Of a stretch of 64,000 nt of DNA, positions 59,279 to 64,000 are shown in pieces. Position numbers and translations under genes: made by a program. The notes beneath the pieces were generated by a model. It did no database searches, was not told the origin of the DNA, and saw only the letters and a program-made list of their open reading frames with translations. Numbering within the stretch: position 1 is the first letter of the stretch; each line of letters begins with the position of its first letter. Where the stretch lies: NCBI GenBank assembly GCA_949710005.1, contig OX453287.1:7844386-7908385 (forward strand). Reading direction: 5' to 3'. This DNA is from Ricordea florida. Its lineage: Eukaryota; Cnidaria; Anthozoa; Corallimorpharia; Ricordeidae.

Positions 59279-62200
59279 TTATAGGACGGATAAGCCTTGA
59301 ATGCTTGGTCTTGACTTCTGCACTGCGCATCCTTGCATCCTTGCATCCTCACCGGGGAAGACCTTCATCACACGGCCCAATAGCCAGCGGCACCTTGGCG
59401 CAGTGTTGTCCACAACGAGGACCAGGTCAATCACTGCTAAATTCCTCCTGTTCAGTAGCCATTTATGGCGTTGCTGTAAGGTTGGCACATATTCTCGAAT
59501 CCATCGAGACCAGAAGCAGTTGGCCAGGAACTGTGCATGCCTCCACTGTTTGCGCGAGAACAGCTCCTCACTGGGAAAGACACCTGGTGGCACTAGGAGG
59601 TTTTGTCGTTGAAGAAGGAAATGGTTTGGAGTAAGCGGATCTAAATCACTTGGATCATCACTGGCAGGGCAGATAGGACGACTGTTCAAAATGGAAACAA
59701 CTTCAGCGAATATTGTTCGCAAGGTTTCTAGCCCGACAAGAGCACTTTGGTTACCAAGAATGGCATTCATCACTCGTCGCACACTTCTAATGAGCCTTTC
59801 CCACACTCCAGACATGTGGCTCGCGGCAGGCGGTTGAAAACGCCACTTCGGAAGTGCACATTGGTACCATTCAACCTCATGGGCATGTAGCTCTCTTTTG
59901 ATTTTCTCTTCATTTAAATCTTGGACTGAACGGCGAAGTTCTTTCTCTGCACCAGTGAAGTTCGTGCCGTTGTCTGACCATATTTCCTTCGGACAACCGC
60001 GAACAGAGAAGAATCGGCGCAAGGCTTGGATAAAGGTGTCCGTCTCCAACGAACTGGCATCTTCTATATGGACTGCTCGGCTATTGAAACAGACGAAAAT
60101 GCAGCCGTACCCCTTCACAGTACTACGAGCGCGTTTCACGTGGAAAGGTCCAAAGAAATCAAGGCCTGTGTATGTAAACGGAGGTTGGTATGGCACTAGT
60201 CGCTCCTTGGGCAGGTCCGCCATTGCTTGTTGCATACTAGATGCGTTGCGTCTACGGCAGCTTATACACTTGTTCACAATCTCGCGAACTAGGGATCTTC
60301 CTCTAAGAATCCAGAAATGCTGGCGCATGACTGATAGCACATGTTCACGCCCTGCATGGCCCAGGATGTGGTGGTAGTAGCGAACGATCAAGGCAGTCAC
60401 GGGATGAGCCTTTGGAAGGATCATAGGGTGAGCAGCTTCAAAGGCAATTGGTGCGCGGTGAATCCTTCCTCCCACACGTATAAGACCGTTGACTAAAATC
60501 GGGCTTAAATTCGCCAACTTGCTGTGGCATTTCACTTGCCCACCTCCCTTGAGAGCCAAATACTCTTCATAGAAATGTTGGCGTTGGACAAATCGCACAA
60601 CCTCATTTCTTGCTTGCTCAAGCTCTTTAAGGGAAAGAGTAGACGACAGAGGAGATGCGGGTTTCTCTTTTTTCGTGTACTTGACGAAGCGCAACACCCA
60701 CGATATGATTCTCAGCAGGAAGGACCAGGATGAATAGCGTTGCAGTAGAAGATCAAGCACAGACGTGTCGGTAGTAAACGCGACTGTTTGAAAATTCCGG
60801 ATCTCTTTATCGTCATCGGGGAGGTCTTCTATCTTTGTGTGAGGCCATTTGTCTTCTGGTTGCCATAAGAATTCGGGCCCTGACCACCAGGGGCATTTAG
60901 CTTGGAAATACGTGACGCAGACACCACGCGAACCATCGTCAGCCGGATTTACCTCGCCGGCAACATGGCGCCATTGCTCTGGGGAGGTTGTTTCATGAAT
61001 CTCCGCCACGCGGTTGGATACAAAGGTGTGAAGCCGCTTTGTTTGATTGGCGATATACTGCAGAACCGTCTTCGAGTCAGACCACATAAAGACCTTATCT
61101 ATGGGTAGGTCAAGTTCACGAAGGATCATCTTGTTCAGGCGGGTTGTAAGGACTGCTGCTTGCAATTCTAAGCGGGGGATGGTCAGTTCCTTTACTGGTG
61201 CATTGCGAGTCTTGCCCATGACGAAGGAGCAATGTACTCTTCCTTGTTCGTCAGCGAATCGCAAGTACGAAACTGCTGCATAGCCACTTCTAGAGGCATC
61301 GGCAAAGTTGTGCAATTGTAAGGTTGTCGACACGCCCAAAGAGTTGGTCTTGTAACACCTTGGAATATCAACAGTAGCGACTTGCGGCAACTGCTCGAGC
61401 CACCTTTGCCATTGCGATAAATACGGTTCCGGGATTTCTTGATCCCACGGTAGTTTCTGTCTCCAGAGCTCTTGTAACAGGACCTTAGCTGAGAAAACAA
61501 AGGGTGCAATAAATCCCAATGGGTCATACAGGGAACTTGTGATGGAGAGTAGTCCTCTCTTGGTGTAAGGCTTGCACTTCTTTATGGATCTAAACTTGAA
61601 GGCATCTGACTGAGCATCCCAGTACACACCTAAAGCTCGCTCGAGAGGCAGCTGGTCTAGGTCCAGGTCTAGTTTTGGGTTTGCTCTCCGTTCTGGTGGG
61701 ATTGATGCCAAGACTTCACGATTGTTGCTCGTAAACTTCGTGAGATTGAAGCCTCCTTCCTTTAACAGCTTTGTTAAGTCTGACGCTAGGCTAATGGCTT
61801 GCTTCGTGCTTGGGACTGATTTTAACACATCGTCAACGTAAAAGTTTCGGCGAACAGTTTCAATGACATCTGGTGTGTAAGCGGCTTTATTGTCTTCTGC
61901 AGACGTGTTTAGGGCTTTGATCGCACAACAAGGTGATGACTTGGCGCCGAAAATGTGAACCAGCATTTTGTACTCTTCAGGTGGATCATTTATACTGCCG
62001 GACCACCACAAGAATCTCAGAGCATCCGTGTCACCTGGTCTTACTTTAGTCTGGTAAAACATACCCTCGATATCAGCGGAAAAGGCTACTTGATCTTGCC
62101 GGAACCGGAGTAACACGCCAGTAAGATCACTTGTCAGAGAGGGTCCCTGTAAGAGTTTATCATTTAGGGATGTACCTTGGAATCTTGCAGCGGCATCAAA

Positions 62201-64000
62201 CACTACTCTCACTTTCCCTGGTTTGTTTGGGTTGATTACTCGGTGATGTGGGAGATACCAAGTAATGTTGCTGACAGTGGCAGCTTCCTCCTTGACCAGC
62301 TTTCTTGCATAGCGCTTGGCAACACATTCGTCTATTACAGCTCTGTACTTTGCAATTGTCTCCAGGTTTGGGTCACGCTGAAAACGTCTCTTCAAGTGTT
62401 GGAGTCTCGCCTCAGCAAGTGCGCGATTGTAAGGAAGAGCAGGGTTATCATCTTTCCACAGAAGAGCTATCTGATAATGGCCATCAACCTTGCAAATTGA
62501 GTCATCGATCTGCTTTAAAGCTCTTCGGTCTTCCACGGACATGGCCTTGGTTACACCCAACGTGGTACCGTATGATTCGATCTTCCAGAACTCTTCGAGC
62601 TGAAGGCTTAAAGAAACATCTTCTCCACTAATAAGGTTCACTTGCACGCCTCTGCAGGCCTGACGAGCAGAGGAACCACCTAACATGCTCCATCCGATGC
62701 ATGACTTGATTGCAAGCGGCTCATTTGGTTTTCCCTTCTTTACTTCAAGAGGTATGAAAGCTTCTTGGACATTAGTGCCAAGCAAAACAGAGATCTTCTT
62801 CCTCTCCACTTCTGGGAAGCAAACATGCTTTAAATGTGGCCACTGTTCCAAAGACTTTGTGATCCTTGTATGCTTTAAGGGAATTGTAAGGTCCTTCACA
62901 GCCCACGCGGACTTGACATTGACTACATGGCCACTTGTGTTATCTACTGGGGCAATCTTAAAGTTGACCTTGAGGCCTTCTTCCTTTGAATCGGAGCTGT
63001 TCACTGTAGTAAGTGAAAGTTTGCTTGTCGATCCCTTTATGTTCAGCAACTTCACCAGAGAAGGGTCTATCATTGTTATATCGGAGCCTGAATCAACTAG
63101 ACCATAAGTCGTAATCTGATTACCGGCCTCACTCATCACTCTAATCGGGACCACTTGAAGTAGTACCTCACAGGAATTAAATGCTCCTTCAGCCGAACAC
63201 GTGGAAGTGGTAGCCTGATCAGGTACCAAGTCCTGTTTGATGACATCCTCATTCTGGTTCACCTCTACCTGCCTTGCTTCGCCTTTGGGCCCAGTAAAAT
63301 GTAACAGGGTGTGATGTGTTTTCCCACAGCCTTGAACCTTGCACCTGGTTGAGGATGTACACTTCTTTGAATTATGGCTGGTGGAATTGATGCAGTTGAA
63401 ACAAATCTGCTTCTGCTTTACGAAAGTGCTTCTCTCTTGAGGAGATTTGGACTTGAAGACGTCACAACGGTACAGGCGGTGGGGCTGACAGCACATAGGG
63501 CAGGAATCTTGCTTCGCTGTCGTAATGGCACAGGAAGACACCCTTGAGGTCACTCCTCTACTTCTAGGTTTGGACCTGGAGGTCACAGTTTCCTCACGCC
63601 CACCACTGAAGAAGGGATGATTAGAAACATACGCTCTTTCCTTAAGAAAGTCTACAACATCCTTAAAACTTGGCATCACTTGCCCCTTGCGCTCTAAACC
63701 ATTCAAACGCTCCGCAAATTTGGCTTGCATCCACTTAGGTAACCGTGCAATAATTTTCTCCAAGTTATCGGAATTCATCTCACTCAGGTATCCCATGGAC
63801 TCTAGGGTATCATACGTAATCTGTGCTGTATCAGCGTAGAGCTGTAAGTCCACTTTATCGGTTGCCTGAATAGCAGGTCCCTTTGTCAAGGATTCTACAC
63901 AAGCTCTCACAACTTGAAAAGGTTGGCCAAATCGCTCCTCTAGGGTCTTCAGCGCCCTTGTTAGCCCATTTGGTAGTGGCTCGTATCTCTGTACTGCAGT
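59279..64000 (-). CDS. BEL/Pao gag-pol polyprotein, N-terminus outside the window
   Basis: More than 1,570 codons in one frame, still open at the window edge. Order: gag-type region ([18 protein letters not shown]), zinc-knuckle Cys/His cluster ([17 protein letters not shown]), aspartic protease ([12 protein letters not shown], about residue 272 of the frame from its first Met), reverse transcriptase with YVDDVLKS (about 690), RNase H with [11 protein letters not shown] (about 870) and WSDSKTVL, integrase zinc-binding [11 protein letters not shown] with CISCRR, and DDE core ([28 protein letters not shown]). The C-terminal domain with [20 protein letters not shown] is characteristic of BEL/Pao and separates it from Gypsy and Copia. 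Confidence 0.93.
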   Translation of the reverse strand, partial: TAVQRYEPLPNGLTRALKTLEERFGQPFQVVRACVESLTKGPAIQATDKVDLQLYADTAQITYDTLESMGYLSEMNSDNLEKIIARLPKWMQAKFAERLNGLERKGQVMPSFKDVVDFLKERAYVSNHPFFSGGREETVTSRSKPRSRGVTSRVSSCAITTAKQDSCPMCCQPHRLYRCDVFKSKSPQERSTFVKQKQICFNCINSTSHNSKKCTSSTRCKVQGCGKTHHTLLHFTGPKGEARQVEVNQNEDVIKQDLVPDQATTSTCSAEGAFNSCEVLLQVVPIRVMSEAGNQITTYGLVDSGSDITMIDPSLVKLLNIKGSTSKLSLTTVNSSDSKEEGLKVNFKIAPVDNTSGHVVNVKSAWAVKDLTIPLKHTRITKSLEQWPHLKHVCFPEVERKKISVLLGTNVQEAFIPLEVKKGKPNEPLAIKSCIGWSMLGGSSARQACRGVQVNLISGEDVSLSLQLEEFWKIESYGTTLGVTKAMSVEDRRALKQIDDSICKVDGHYQIALLWKDDNPALPYNRALAEARLQHLKRRFQRDPNLETIAKYRAVIDECVAKRYARKLVKEEAATVSNITWYLPHHRVINPNKPGKVRVVFDAAARFQGTSLNDKLLQGPSLTSDLTGVLLRFRQDQVAFSADIEGMFYQTKVRPGDTDALRFLWWSGSINDPPEEYKMLVHIFGAKSSPCCAIKALNTSAEDNKAAYTPDVIETVRRNFYVDDVLKSVPSTKQAISLASDLTKLLKEGGFNLTKFTSNNREVLASIPPERRANPKLDLDLDQLPLERALGVYWDAQSDAFKFRSIKKCKPYTKRGLLSITSSLYDPLGFIAPFVFSAKVLLQELWRQKLPWDQEIPEPYLSQWQRWLEQLPQVATVDIPRCYKTNSLGVSTTLQLHNFADASRSGYAAVSYLRFADEQGRVHCSFVMGKTRNAPVKELTIPRLELQAAVLTTRLNKMILRELDLPIDKVFMWSDSKTVLQYIANQTKRLHTFVSNRVAEIHETTSPEQWRHVAGEVNPADDGSRGVCVTYFQAKCPWWSGPEFLWQPEDKWPHTKIEDLPDDDKEIRNFQTVAFTTDTSVLDLLLQRYSSWSFLLRIISWVLRFVKYTKKEKPASPLSSTLSLKELEQARNEVVRFVQRQHFYEEYLALKGGGQVKCHSKLANLSPILVNGLIRVGGRIHRAPIAFEAAHPMILPKAHPVTALIVRYYHHILGHAGREHVLSVMRQHFWILRGRSLVREIVNKCISCRRRNASSMQQAMADLPKERLVPYQPPFTYTGLDFFGPFHVKRARSTVKGYGCIFVCFNSRAVHIEDASSLETDTFIQALRRFFSVRGCPKEIWSDNGTNFTGAEKELRRSVQDLNEEKIKRELHAHEVEWYQCALPKWRFQPPAASHMSGVWERLIRSVRRVMNAILGNQSALVGLETLRTIFAEVVSILNSRPICPASDDPSDLDPLTPNHFLLQRQNLLVPPGVFPSEELFSRKQWRHAQFLANCFWSRWIREYVPTLQQRHKWLLNRRNLAVIDLVLVVDNTAPRCRWLLGRVMKVFPGEDARMQGCAVQKSRPSIQGLSVL

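Larger units (their letters stand above)
58814..64000 (-). mobile_element. BEL/Pao LTR retrotransposon, runs off the window
   Basis: Minus-strand element with a BEL/Pao-type polyprotein and a probable 3' LTR. The visible part looks whole, with no break in the long frame, which suggests a young copy; age cannot be measured without the other LTR. The gag start, primer site and 5' LTR lie beyond base 64,000. Confidence 0.9.

Noticed and set aside
59898-63107. Plus-strand open frames opposite the retrotransposon
   Set aside because: They are antisense shadows of the BEL/Pao frame and show no domain pattern.
1-64000. tRNA, rRNA or other structured RNA genes
   Set aside because: I saw no cloverleaf or ribosomal core sequence that I could support; the tRNA-like look of 3,110-3,180 is too weak.

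Overview
The window looks like nuclear DNA of a cnidarian, probably a stony coral. This is inference: the one clear host gene is a spliced metazoan gene built of immunoglobulin (Ig) and fibronectin type III (Fn3) modules, the sequence is AT-rich, and most of the rest is layered transposons, foldback elements and minisatellites. I ran no database search, so family names rest on motifs read by eye.

Layout. (1) 1-8,758, minus strand: at least nine exons of a modular extracellular or receptor gene, von Willebrand A (VWA) - Ig - Ig - six or more Fn3, all joined in phase 1. Its 3' part runs off the left edge and its 5' exon was not found. A decayed LINE and several MITE-like repeats sit in its introns. 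(2) 8,759-15,643: mostly gene-poor, with a hAT-type MITE, a tandem array, a possible 3'-terminal exon, a dead protein kinase copy and a reverse transcriptase fragment. (3) 15,644-31,525: a Polinton/Maverick that looks whole, about 15.9 kb, inserted inside that retroelement. (4) 31,526-38,843: the other half of the retroelement, a 176-bp tandem array, one candidate host exon and a 1.6-kb foldback element. (5) About 38,850-48,850: a broken virus-like DNA element with polymerase-, helicase- and GIY-YIG-like parts, split by two hAT-like transposons, one holding a 69-bp minisatellite with a 414-bp higher-order period. (6) 48,851-58,813: no recognisable gene, several MITEs and simple repeats. (7) 58,814-64,000: a BEL/Pao LTR retrotransposon with one long open pol frame, running off the right edge.

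The Polinton is the best organised part. It has a protein-primed-type DNA polymerase B, a retroviral-type integrase, an A32-like packaging ATPase, a double-jelly-roll major capsid candidate, a smaller penton-like candidate, a candidate single-strand DNA-binding protein and a set of small membrane or coiled-coil proteins. Two regulatory layers can be read directly. A box close to TYTAAARAY lies about 29-36 nt before 12 start codons, and perfect or nearly perfect hairpins with 11-14 bp arms lie between genes, the two at convergent gene ends having almost the same stem. Both outermost genes start inside the terminal inverted repeats and both begin with a SAP-like module.
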